From Rhodocollybia butyracea (Eukaryota > Basidiomycota > Agaricomycetes > Agaricales > Omphalotaceae): 64,000 bases of DNA. A program made the translations under genes and the position numbers. The notes below the pieces were generated by a model. That model made no database searches and was not told the origin of the DNA. It saw only the letters and a list, made by a program, of their open reading frames with translations. The stretch covers positions 248,001 through 312,000 of the forward strand of contig JADNRY010000005.1 in the NCBI GenBank assembly GCA_015501585.1. The letters run 5' to 3'. Shown here piece after piece: positions 1-11,756 of this stretch (the first letter of the stretch is position 1; each line of letters starts with the position of its first letter).

Positions 1-1830
1 CTCGGGCCACTCTCCTCGCCCCCGCCCGGGACTTGGGTAACGGCTTGGATTCCACTCGGAGCTTAGAACGGGAAGCGAGTTTCGCTTTTGGAGGAGGAGA
101 TCCCATCATAAAGTCAACCTCGTTATCATCTTCCTCTCCATTCATATCGTTACCAATAACAGCGAGCTTCCTGTTCCCAGTTTTCTCTGCAAAGAGGATT
201 CTCTCCACAGGTTCAGGACATTCAGAGTCTGAAACGGGGATGTGTTTGACACGGCGTTTCGATGGACTAGCTTCCAATGCTGCTTGGGCCTCGGAACTGT
301 AATGGGACTGTGACTGTGTGCGCATTCGCTTGCTAGGTGAGATTGGCGCGGGACTGATGATCATGTGCATAGGAGAGTCGGAGATGGGTTTGGTTTGTAA
401 CAAGCGATGGGCATCTGGTGTGCTTAAGACCATGGCATCTGGTTTTGAAGACTGAGAAGCAGGCACATCCTTAGCTCTTGATAACGCTTTCTTCTTTGCA
501 TCTGTGAAGGGAAGGTCAGAGATTATCAATCCTGAACTAAAAAGGAACCTACCTTTAGCTGCTTTATAGTTTTCTTTATCGCTGGCCTTGACAGCCATTT
601 GAGCCTCGGGGTGCGCCTCTTTCGTCGCTTTGAACAAACCCAGGCCGCCAGTAAGTGTCTGTTGCACCTCCCAGTCAGTAGGGCGCATTTTCTTCCACTC
701 TTCTACTACACGCCGTGTCCAATCGTCCGTTGCACCCTCAACGTGGTAATCAATCACATCTGCCCACTCGGCGCCAGGAGGAGTCTTGTTGACGAATACA
801 ACCTTTCCAGCGAAAGCATTTGCCGACGAAGCTTTCGAAGCTTTGTGGGGCGAGGATGTCGAGGCCTGTGGGGAACCAGACGACTTGTGAGAATGTACCA
901 CCTTGGCGAATTCTTTCACAAGTTTTTTGAGCCCATGTACTTTGAGGCTAGTGCCCATGATAATCAACATGTCAGGTTTGCGAGCAAGGTCGCAGCCTTG
1001 GACCACACCAATATCATCGCCAAGGGGGTGAGGTTCGTCGTAAAGAACGATTGCGGGTCGGAGAGAGCCAACGCGAAGTGCACGAGCAGAACGTGCGACA
1101 CGTGCATTAGCTGGAGATAACACGGATTAACAAAGGTTATGCTTGAGAAGAGAGTGACGTACAACGCTGAAGACATTCCGGGCAGTCGGGAGAGACACCT
1201 TTGCTAAAGAGCTCGAGGTGGGCTTCAGTGCAAGGGAATTCCGCGGAACAAGCCTGACAACGGACACGGTGGATGTCTCCGTGTAACTGAACGTTTCGAC
1301 ATTGTTTCAATGCAGGGCCCTTTCCTTTTGTCTTGCCTTTGCTTGAACTCCCTGCGTTCCCAACCAGCCCCACTCTTTCTTCTAAACCATCGATATTCTG
1401 AGTATATGACCGAAGCAGTTTGCCTCTGTCTTCGAGGATCTTTATGAAGTCGTGTGTTGGTGTAGGTATAGCCTGGTCGATTGTTTGTTTTAGCTGGGAT
1501 ATGAATGTATAGAATACAGCGGTAGATGTAGGATCGCGAAACAAAGAAGCGTCGAAAAGGTCGCGTCCTTTGAGAACGACATCTGGAAATTGAGATTTTA
1601 CGAGGTTGTATAGTCCATCTGAGGAACGAAAGTCCTGGTATAATGTTAGAAAGACCGTTTAGACTGAGAACAAAAAGACACACAGGAATTCCTGATGAAC
1701 ATGATATTCCTGCTCCTGTTACAACAACAATTTTCTTGCATTTCGCGACGGCGAGGGACAGATCACTGAGGGAGCGTCTAGTTGAAAAATCGGCTTTGCT
1801 CGCGTCCAAGTCGAGGGTGACTGGCGACAT
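1..1830 (-). CDS. Sir2-family NAD-dependent deacetylase, HST3/HST4 type (3' end outside window)
   Basis: Sirtuins remove acyl groups from lysines using NAD; the HST3/HST4 branch acts in the nucleus on histone H3 (K56) and genome stability. Start ATG at 1828-1830. Splicing out 1683-1635 joins GAGISCSSG to IPDFRSSDG, the canonical NAD-binding motif. Then come YTQNIDGLE, the catalytic His in QLHGD, and two Cys pairs (CQAC, CPEC) for the structural zinc. A second intron (1165-1111) leads into LRPAIVLYDEPHP and the MGTSLKVHG motif, both as expected for HST3/HST4 rather than SIR2/HST2. A third intron is at about 552-502. After the catalytic core (about 390 residues) there is a Ser/Pro/Lys-rich tail of at least 170 residues that runs off the window. 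Function assignment is by family; the subtype is inferred. Confidence 0.9.
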
Positions 1831-2479
1831 TTTGTAATAGATTAGGATAGAGCTTTTGTACCTGCAGGGGATAGGAAATGGCAGAACAAGTGCAAAGAAG
1901 TACAGAGGTCAAAGCTGAGTTCAAAGCAAGTTCAAACAGTTCGCGTTTGGTTGATTTTTCACAATCACGTGGGCGCTCTCTTGGCTTTCCACTTAAATTT
2001 AGTTAAATGTCAAATGATCGTTTTCATCACCTTCCTCCATATCCCTAGTCAATGTCATTGGTTTAATCTAGACCTCGGTGATCTCGATAACCAGCTTTGC
2101 TTAGCTTTCATGTGGTTATATTCCCTATGTTCGTCACTAAAAGAACTCTTACTCGACCTTAGTGGCAAAATCACAACAATCGAACTGGCTCATCCTATTC
2201 AGATAACTGAGAAGGTGAGCGTATGACTTGGAGATTGCTTAGATCCGCATTCCGCAGGTGATAAGAATCAATGTTACAAAACCGGTAGAAGGACTAAAAG
2301 AAAAAAGGTCACCTCAAGGGCCGCCAAGCTGCGACGACGCAGACCGTAGACGATAAGTGCGGGGGTAATTACAAGGAATACAAGGTACAAAATGAGAGTT
2401 TCAAGCGGAGAACAGGTGATGAGTAGGGAAGAACGTGTTAAGGGAGAAAAACTGCATGACTGGAGTGCAATATTCCGCA
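1831..2479. other. Intergenic stretch without a supported gene
   Basis: Between the sirtuin start and the 3' end of the next minus-strand gene. It holds short open frames only. A minus-strand frame at 2274-2480 encodes one strongly hydrophobic segment (LILYLVFLVITPALIVYGL) followed by basic residues, but it begins at the stop codon of the neighbouring gene and I could not link it to an exon, so I do not call it. Confidence 0.5.
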
Positions 2480-3353
2480 TCAGATGTCCATCTCACTCGA
2501 GTGTCCTCTTTCTTTCTTTTGAATCAGGAACGGAGACCTGAGCAGAGTTGTGCATCGTGAAGGAGTGGCGGGAGAGATGACTATAGGAGCTGCCAAAGGA
2601 GTCGTAGGAAGCCTGAACGGTGGAAGACTTTGAATGAAACCTGGAACCAATGTCGGCCTGCTAGATTTGTTGTGGTCATAGCTATCGTAAGGACATGGAT
2701 GAAAAGAATTCGATAGCTCGTCGACTTGATAATCGATTGCATTGGAAACGGTCGACCGATTGTGAAGCCTGAGAGGGCAGCGTTGCGACTGACGAGGCAA
2801 ACACGGAGAACATGGTTCCAGCTGTGATGATGCTTCCGGTATCGAAGTCAAGCCCTCGTTCTTCTTGACTATCTTCGGCGGGCGACAGGTACTCGTGCGA
2901 GAGACATTTGAGGTTTTTCGTTTCGCGATGGGAGATAGCAAGATGTCATACATATCGTCTGCAGGTAGCGCCGTGGGCGAGATCATGTTTTCACGGTCGC
3001 GCAGTTTTGCCCTTGAGAATAAAGGATGCAAGGAGACACTAGAGTTGGCGGTAGGGCCTATTTCCGCATCAAACATTGGAAAAGCCGACAAATCTATATT
3101 GTCTGGAGATAAAACCAAAGGCGAGCCTGGACGAAGAGGAGTTCGAAGGAGCGGCGTGTTGTTCAGATCTATGTCACAAATAGAGCCTATATGAAGGTCG
3201 CAGAATGCAAGATCGTCAGCAAAGGGCGAGGCATTAAGCGATGTAGCCGATGGCGTTTCTGGTCTTGCACTGCAGGGTTTCGCCTATGGTACAGTATTAG
3301 TGAAAATCTTGGCGGAAAGAGGACTATTTACTTACAATCTTCAAGGAGTTCAT
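2480..3353 (-). CDS. Hypothetical Ser/Pro-rich protein
   Basis: About 273 residues. A six-codon first exon (MNSLKI, ATG at 3351-3353) is spliced (intron 3335-3284, GTAAGT..TAG) to one long exon ending at the TGA at 2480. The frame before 3284 is closed by a stop, which supports the intron. The protein is rich in Ser, Pro and Thr, with repeated Thr-Pro/Ser-Pro sites (NTPLLRTPLRPGSP, SPATPSRC) that could be phosphorylation sites of proline-directed kinases, and several KK/RK basic patches. I do not recognise a domain. It starts 214 bases from the divergent RhoGEF gene at 3568, so the two may share a promoter region. Confidence 0.6.
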
Positions 3354-3567
3354 ATCGCTACAGAAAAGAGGCAAAAGGTTTCTCAAAGATGTGGTGAGTC
3401 GTAACGTACAAAGTTGGTACAAAGGCTAAAGCGGCGAGCGTGTGACGTTAGGGTCACGGGGCCGCGATTCACGTTGATTCTTAACTTTGACCTCGAAACT
3501 TGAATGTTGAACTCAAGACATTGCTAGCATTTTTCCGACATCCTCCTTTACCTGAAACTTATACTGC

Positions 3568-6500
3568 ATGGCTCTAGCCAACTCACCCCGCAAACAAGTT
3601 CCTCTGGCCACCGGAGACGAAACTAGGCCCCGAGATTTTACTTTGGCTTTAAGCACCACCAAGCGTGTTTTCTTTTGTGGAGTTGTTGTAGAAGGCTCAG
3701 AGAATGGGAAGGAACTATCAGAAGGTACGTACTCTGTATGGTCTTCTTGTAACTTTGTCAACGAAATCCAAAACAGAAATCAAAGATTTGGTCCTCTCTC
3801 TCGGAGACGTTGTAGGAACAGACGACGATGGTCTGCTTCCCAAAGTCTTGAATGCTGCTCCAAGTAAAACTGTAAGTGCGCTCATGAGTAAACTTCCTCA
3901 GCATCTGACTATCAAAACTCAGGACCAGCCACATACCAGAAAGCGCGCACTTACGGAATCTTCCGCTCTTGCATCTGCAATCGAAGAGCTCGTTACTACG
4001 GAACGCTCCTACGTGAAGAAGCTACAAATACTACAGAAAGACTACGCCGATCCGATACGTAAGTTTGCTAAAAGCAAAAATACTGTCATAATCCCAATAT
4101 ATGAGGCAAAGACGCTCTTCGGCAATCTGGACAACCTCTTGCCAGTCAACGAGGCCTTTTTGACCGATCTGGAGAAGATGATGGCTCCGAATGGGAATAG
4201 AACGGTCGGTGGAATCGGTGATGTGGCTCTAAGGCACTTCAAGGACTTGAGGGGGTTTGAGCTGTATAAGCAGTACTATGTGAAGAGAGAGGAAGCTCAG
4301 AGTATCTTCGAACGTGAAGTTGCGAAGCGTTCGTCTGCATTTGCGGCTTATATCGATGTACGGTTATATCGCCATTCTATCGCGCTTGCTAACTACCATC
4401 GTAGCATGTCAAATATCAAGCGACCGATGCAAGGAATCGCATAGGTCTGCGTGAACTCTTAATGGAGCCTGTGCAGCGGATACCTCGCTATACCTTGCTT
4501 TTTCGACTTATGATCAAGAATATGCCACCTGGCGACCCGCAAAGAGTGAAACTAGAAGAGGCTGATGAAATTGCAAGCAAGATAGCTCTTGCAGAAGCAG
4601 ATGAGCATACGCAGCGTGCCGCTATCGTGTACTGTCTTATCGCCACTATCGATGGGTTCCCCCCCAACATGTTCTCAAATTCGCGTCGGTTCATTGACTG
4701 CATTGACGTCGAGGACATCCTGTTAGACGCGCCTTCTTCCACCGCTTCGTCAAGCTCGCTCGTCGCGTCTCTGCATTGTACATTGTTCCTGTTCGACGAC
4801 AAGTTACTTGTCGTCAAACGACCTGGGAATGGAGAGAAAAGTGGACGGGCTTTGTCCGGTTTGGACGAACTGGAAAAGGTTACTAAGGGCGGTATACCGA
4901 CTGGAAAGAAGAAGAGTGGAATGGTTTGCAAGGGAGTCTTCGACGTAACTGATGTAGTCGCTACTGATCAAGGCGGAGCGGGTGTGTATGCTTCTAATCT
5001 CTAATTTTCTCGGATCTCACGGCTACACTCGCCAGATTTCCATCTTTATCTCGAGAACCCGCCTCAGGATCAAAGCGACCGATGGTCTGGTCGGCCTTTC
5101 CGATCGCTCTCTGTAGTCCATCCGCCGTCTCCGGTCAATCTAGACCCCACGCAAACCGAGTCCGACAAACAACGATTCCTAAATCATCTTTGGGACATGC
5201 AAGCTAAATACAGAGCCCGTCTGGGACAATCGGTTGTACTTCTCTCTGATGAGATGGAAGTGGAATCCCGGGTAGGCAAAGTCACCACCGCTCGAACGTA
5301 CTATAACGTTTATCAGCGGACCGCATTTCTCCAAGAGACGAAGAAGGTACATGCTCCCACATCTAGATTATTTGTTGTTAATTTACCTTTCCTGTGTAGA
5401 CCAAAATCGTTGTACATGTTGATGCACTGGGAACAGCCGACGATATTCCTTTTGGAATATCCGCACCTCCTTTCGCTGTAATTCGCATTCAACCCCTTGC
5501 TGGTGGCGTTTGCCGGTTCAAAGTCACCTCGAGTGACCCTTCCGACCCAGAGGATGAGGATGTTGTGGCAACCAATAGAGTCCCTTCAAGGATTGTGTTG
5601 ACCAGTTAGTGTTTTATTCTATGCCGCTTCCCTTACTTATGTCCGTCGTGTAGTTCATCAATTTGGTCTTTTCCAGTTCAAGACCGACAAAAATTCTCGA
5701 CCTTCCACACCCACCGCACGCTCAAAAGCATCGATTTTTGGTCTTGATGCTATATCCAGAAACCTCTTCAGCTCTCGACCCGGTTCATCGATGGGAGACT
5801 TTTTCGCAGGCTCCGTCAGTAGCCGAAAGCGCACAAAATCGACCGCCAGCAGATCTTCGATTTACACTCAAACGACTTCTACAGGGGACAGTAGTATCAC
5901 AAAGTTTTCTTCTTCCAGATCAAACACGATGTCTACAATTGCTACCACTGTGGACGACGCTTCCTTAGCTTCATCGCGTTCTAGAAGGAAACAAGATAGA
6001 GGACGGTCACCTGGCCCTACTTCAGATGACAGCTTTACGCGTAGTCTCAGTCGTAGCTTGTCGAGGTCTTTGTCCAGAGCATCAAACTCCAGGTCTGCCT
6101 CCCGAGACAGAGACTCGGACTATACAGACATTGACGATGATGAAGATCCTGTGCAAGATTTGGATAGGTCCGATCAAGACCTTGCTCTCCAACTCGAGTT
6201 GGCCAGAAGAAATAGCAAGAGCCAGAATGACAGGCAGGTTCCTGTCCGAAGCTTGCAACCCCTTGCTGCTCCCATATATGAAGGTGGGCTTCCTCGTACA
6301 AAAAACATGAATGTTGTTGAAGTTGAATTTTCTTTCAGAAGAACCTCCGCATACTGCCCGCCCTGCGTCTCGCGCCTCTACAGCTAGGGATTCCTCTAGT
6401 CAGTGTACGGTGACGGAAGACCCACGGTCACCACGAGCTCTTTCTCAAAGCTCATCCGAACGCCGTCCCATGGGGCCTCGAAGCCCATCGCCCCTCCCTC

Positions 6501-7959
6501 CCTCCAAGTCTCCCCGGCCACCATCCCCACAACTACCCGATATTCCATCCATGAGTGGCGATCTCTCTGCTGAGGTCGATGATATCGTTCAGCCCACTCC
6601 CACTCGGTCAGCTATTCCTCGTAGTAAACGACAAATCTTCCATCCTGTGAATAACGTTGATGCGACACCCAAACCTCATACTGCTGGTGGTACGGCTCGG
6701 CCGTCCAGCTCCGTTGAGCCTTTATCGATCAAGAAGAAAACTTCTGTTCGGAACGGACCAGAGTCGACCGAGACTCCTCTTCGTAAGAGTGGACGTAACT
6801 CTTTAGGCAGGACACCCGCCAGGGCCGTTGGTTCCTCTCCACGACGAGTATCACCTCAAATTCGCCTGGGAAAGGTGGCAGGGCCATCCGTATCTTCACC
6901 TCATATGGTTCATGACCTTGACAATATCGTTATTCTGGCGCGAACAACGAAAGAAGACGTGAGCTCCAACTTTTTCTGCCATTGATGACTTTTTTTTACC
7001 GATTGTGCAGGTTGAGTCTTCTCATCGTGCAGTCAAACGCTTGAAAGTTGAGGTCGAGAGGCAAGCACCGGACCACGACATATCGAGACCTTCCTCACCT
7101 ACCAAAGGCTTCCGGACACCACAAAAAGTTTCTACTGCTCCTCTGGTGAAATCTCGCTTCCCTATGCTCAGTGAAACTGTGCTAAGAATTTCCACTTTAG
7201 ACCAAGGCTGCTCAGGAACGACTGGATGAGATGAGGTCCCTTATTGGTCAGAGGACTGGAGAGACTACGCCACGATCTCACCGGCCTCAAGTTGGTGGGA
7301 CACCCCTACGGCAACATAGCTCGGTAGACTCTCCTGCTCTATTTGGCGTAGGCATGCAGCCTACCGCCAGTGCTCTGGATCGTTTGGTCGCTGAAGCCGA
7401 CAATTCGCTTATCAGGGCGGTGAGTAACCACGAGGCAATGCAAACTGCACTGTTAAAGTTGTCGACCGCGTTTAAGGAGGTGTGTTGCTTACGGACTTTG
7501 TTATTGACCTTCTTCCTGATTTTTTGATAGAGAACCAACGATCTGGAGCGCAGCAGAATTGAACTTCAAAACTCCCGTCGGCAATGTGAAGTAGTCAAAA
7601 GTCTCCTCGAAGACTCCACTAAGGAAAAGGAGATCATGTACGAGGTATGTTCGGATGGAGCATTATTTATAACTCGTATCTTGATCTCGATGTGTAGGCT
7701 TTTAATGAAGAACTCGACGCAATGTATAACGACGTGAACCTTCCCGAAGATGAAGCTTGGCAGGCATTGACCGAAGATCTCCGAGTGACGAAAGAAACTC
7801 GTAACCAACTTTCGCAAGAGAATTGGTACGTACATTGTCGACATGGAAGGCCTTTTCTGAACATCGATTCACAGTGGTCTTAAACAACGACTGGCTGAAG
7901 CTGAGCTGTGCCAGGAGGAATGGGGAGCGCTGTTACGTGCCCATGGCCTTATACCATAG
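3568..7959 (+). CDS. Rho guanine nucleotide exchange factor (DH-PH) with Ser/Arg-rich tail and C-terminal coiled coil
   Basis: Predicted to load GTP on a Rho/Cdc42-type GTPase at the cell cortex. About 1,250 residues in roughly a dozen exons; ATG at 3568, TAG at 7957-7959. The DH domain begins at AIEELVTTERSYVKKLQILQ (3980-4040) and contains the diagnostic helix LLMEPVQRIPRYTLLF (4460-4510, joined across the intron at about 4357-4403). A PH-like region follows (LHCTLFLFDDKLLVVKR, 4770-4820). After 5650 the protein becomes Ser/Pro/Arg-rich, with an RSLS repeat run at 6040-6085 and acidic SDYTDIDDDED. The last 900 bases encode charged, Leu-spaced helices, likely coiled coil. Introns at 3725-3775, about 3880-3924, 6960-7010 and 7147-7202 were placed by GT..AG ends and frame. 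It is convergent with a second RhoGEF gene. Confidence 0.88.
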
Positions 7960-8234
7960 ATTTTCTTTGCATGCTTTCCCTCTATTGTTGCATCTATCAT
8001 GGACCTCGAAAATATGTATGCGCTATCTATTTCGTTCGTTGCTATGTACCAATTTTGTGATTATAATAATGTTCAAGAGAACTGTCATAAGTATTAGGCG
8101 AGATACAAATAAGTATCAGTCTTTGTGTTCGTAAATACAGAGTAATGTTAAGGGAATCGTATCATTGAAAAGGTATATGTGAATGCGTATAGTCCAATGA
8201 ACGTGCTGAGCTCTAAAAAGTGGAAGATAAGTTA

Positions 8235-11200
8235 TCATATCGCAGTGGGTGATTGAGTGAGTTTAAGAGGTTCAAAAGTTAGCATTTCAGGCAAAGTTGG
8301 TGCGCCATCATCGTTCTGTTGTACATCGGAAGCGCTGAGGGTTCGCCGATGAACTCGTGATACCGAGCCCACCCAACGTCTGAAAACATTTCGTGGTTTA
8401 GAATGTTTCTGCGACTCAATGTAGACAGGGGGTTGGAATGAAATGCGGGTCGGGGAAGGAGGTCGGGAAATAAATAGACTTCGAACACTTCTACCTACAA
8501 AGGAAGTAGGGCGGGATCGACTGCAGTCTGGTTCAGAACGAGGTGCTCTACTCATATAAGCGTGGACTTCCAGAGTAGGACTGTCGTCGATGGTTGAAGG
8601 TGGATTGGAACTCGAAGGCATGGTGCTAGAGGAGCACCCAGACAACGATGGCGGGGATTGGGGTTGGGATTGAGAGGAGTCTAAAGGGCCTCTTGTTTCC
8701 AACTTCAAGTTGAGCTTCTGGGGACGTTTGCGGACGGCAAGTGATTTCGCCCTCGCTATACGATCTGCAGACATAGGCCCGTCATCATTTTGAATAAAAC
8801 TTCTTTTTCGGGGGACTCGCACACTCTCATGCTTTCGAAGACGATTCGTGAGGCCCGAGCTTGCTGATGGTCGGGAGTTTGATCTAGAGTTAGGCGTCGG
8901 CCTCACTGGGGATCCCTGACGAAACACGTAAGGAGTTTGAAAAAGCTCTTCCTCCCGACTAGTAGCCTGAGATCGGACGGAAAAACAAGCATCTGAAATA
9001 ACATCACGAAGACCAGCTTCAATCTGGGTCCGTGCAGAAGGAAGATTACGACGAATGATGAATGTTTCGTATTCAGCCGTTGCGTTGGCAGATGCAGTGG
9101 AAGATCGGCGGCTGGGGAAAGAATGCCCCTCAGGACTTGTTCCGTTCCTCGAAGACTTCTTGGGCTGGGAATACGAATCCGCAGATAAATCATTGAGCAA
9201 CGTCTCTGCGAGTTGACCCCCAGACTCGAAAGCAACCTCCGGGACAGAGTCGATGGTAGGGAGGGGAACGATAACCTCGGATGGCCCATCAAGAGTTGAA
9301 GGTATCAGTTCACCCTTTCCATAGGTATGAAGGCTATCAATCGGCTCGTTGATCCAGCCAGATGTTGGATAAGCCATCGATTCCCGTACAGCAGTCAGCC
9401 ACACTTGCTTCTCCTGTTGACAGGAAGCTGCAAACTCGAACTCGTGTCCTTTACAAGTCACACGAAATGAACATGGCAGCAAGGCTATGTTGAATGTTGA
9501 ATGTCAGCAAAAACCAAGCTAAAGAAACAGATGGCGTACCTTCAGATTCGACTGCGTCAACAATCTTGAAATCGCACAAGTTGAACCAATGCCTAGGTTC
9601 ATACGTCTTGCCCTTTACTTTGGCAAGTATAAGATAGCCACCTAGATAAAGAAACGCACCCAGGTACTTGACATTAATGTTTGCCGTGCCTGTGGGTGAT
9701 TTGAACGAGCGCTGGTGTATGACATCCAATGATCCAGCTAAATGGCATGCACCAAGCGACGACACAAAACTGGGAGTGAGGACATGCAACACCGCATTCA
9801 ATGACGACGGCATAACGTGAGGATACACGATGCGAGAGGCAATGAGAGAAGATCGGACGACAACATCCTGACGTCTCCGAGCCTCATCGACAGCACCAGC
9901 TCGACTTCGCATGGCCTCTGTAGCACTGTCCACAATGACATTAACATCCGAGCGCCCCGATGCGCGGAGTTCGGATGCTGCCAAGAGCGATTGACTGGTC
10001 TTGAGTTGCTCAAGCAAAAGAGGATATTTACATATACGCTGAACCGGTTTGATGAGGTAGTCCATAAAAGTGAGTCTAGATCTGTGTCGTGAAGTAGACT
10101 CCCTGTCCCCGGCGAGACTGTTGGAGCGGGAACGAACATACCGCGAGGTGCCATCGATTGATGCGGTCGAATTGCGTCTCGATTTCAGCTTGGGTTCCTG
10201 AACCGGAGAGCTATCATCTGAACACATATTCCCGTTTATCATCTCGTAGGCTAAGCCGCCACATCTTCGTTCAAACGCCTCCCAGTCTGTAGGATGAGCA
10301 AGCTGAACACGTCGGACAATGTCCATTGCTTCCGGATGCCCTGCGCAGAACAGTTCATAGGAGGTAAAACGTGAAGCCTGATTTTTGTGTGAGGAAATCA
10401 ATATATCTGTCCGAATATCACGCACCTCGGTTGCAAACTTGGTTGAAACCAGAGCGATCGATGCATCGATGTTTTCTACACTTCCTTCCATGATCTCCTC
10501 ATCGGAAGATCGTTCCGAAGGTAGTTCCATGCGCAAACCAAAGGGAGCCATTTGTTGCCGCAGCTCTTCAACAAAATTTTCATGGAACTGGAGAACTTCC
10601 TCTGCGTTGCGGGTCAACATATCTATCTCCAAGTTTTTGAATATATGACGTGCGGGGGACTTTTCTCGCTCATTGGCGGAGATGCTGGATATATTTTGTA
10701 GACCGTTGTTATCATGAAATGAGAGATGGACAGATGAGCTAGCCCGTGAAAGTGCAGAAAAGGAAGAATTTCGAACAAAAGTCGAGGAAGAACTTTGCGA
10801 ACGTTTTAGGGTCAAGGTTGGTATCTGGCGAAGATATATCTAAACAAATCCCTAAGTATTACGAACGAAACCAGAGAAGAAAACTCTACCTCAACTAGAA
10901 TCCTGAGATCCTGCATATAGGATACCTCTGTGGAAAGCAACTCTAATAGAGCATGATACTTTCGAGTATCATCTTTTATTTTCTCCCGATTTGCCACAGG
11001 CTTTATCGTTGAGCTGGAAACTACTCTTTGACCCCGAAAATCATTATCAGTTTCTGTACCTACTTGGTGAGTGAAGTCGAACAAAGGTCGCGGGCGAGCA
11101 AAGTGATGTGTTCGCCGTTCAGCAGGGGTAAGAGTCGCACCCGAAGGACTGGCTATGGGATTGCTTGGATTGCTTGGCTTCCAGCGTCCTATGGATGGGT

Positions 11201-11756
11201 AAAGATCTGACCATGACCTAGCGCGTGGGGCTGGGACTGAATTTCGCCGCTGGATGGAATGATCGAGAGCATGAGAAAGAGGCATGGAAATAGGAAATGA
11301 GGAGGGATGCGAAAATGAATGTAGGCGACTCGTTACACAAGTAACAGAGCGTTTTACCAGCGTTGGCAGGGGTGGGGGAGGAACAGAAATCCACTCTGGA
11401 GATGCGCGGGGGCTTGGAGAGAGTTCTGGAGAGGTGGCAAGAGCTGTAGTGTAGCTTTCGCCACTGTTGCTTGCTGAGGCACTCGGGCTTCCTGATCTAG
11501 AGTCAAAATCGCGCGAAGATGTGCTGGTTGTGGGTGTGCAAACTGGAGATGCACTAATGGAAGGCAAAGGAAGAAAACCAGTAGTAGTACTCCTACGTGA
11601 GCGACCTTCCACCGGCCTTTTAAACATAATGGTACTATTGGCCGCTGTTGGAATGATAGGAACGGACATAGCAGGGTTATAATGGCTCAGTTCAAAGGCA
11701 TGCCTAGATGAACGTCGGTCATAAATTTTCGGCTGAGCTGAAATGCTTAAATGCAT
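8235..11756 (-). CDS. Second Rho guanine nucleotide exchange factor (DH-PH)
   Basis: About 1,130 residues in three exons (introns 10889-10825 and about 9537-9485). ATG at 11754-11756, TGA at 8235-8237. The N-terminal 230 residues are Ser/Pro-rich. The DH domain opens with YHALLELLSTEVSYMQDLRI (10900-10960) and closes with the family helix LIKPVQRICKYPLLLEQL (about 9990-10060). It is interrupted by a Ser-rich insert of about 60 residues just after its first helix and another near 10080-10200. A PH domain follows (GAFLYLGGYLILAKVKGK to CQQEKQVWLTAVRESM, 9650 to 9380), with the usual closing Trp helix. The C-terminal 330 residues are Ser/Arg/Pro-rich. Domain order matches fungal Cdc42/Rho GEFs, but the protein is not a copy of its neighbour: outside the DH signatures the two share little. 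Confidence 0.88.

Noticed and set aside
1951..2226. 91-codon plus-strand open frame upstream of the sirtuin
   Set aside because: Cys/Leu/Phe-rich without pattern or splice support; looks like chance.
2274..2480. Minus-strand frame with one hydrophobic helix
   Set aside because: It starts at the stop codon of the neighbouring gene, and no splice choice I tried links it in frame to an exon.
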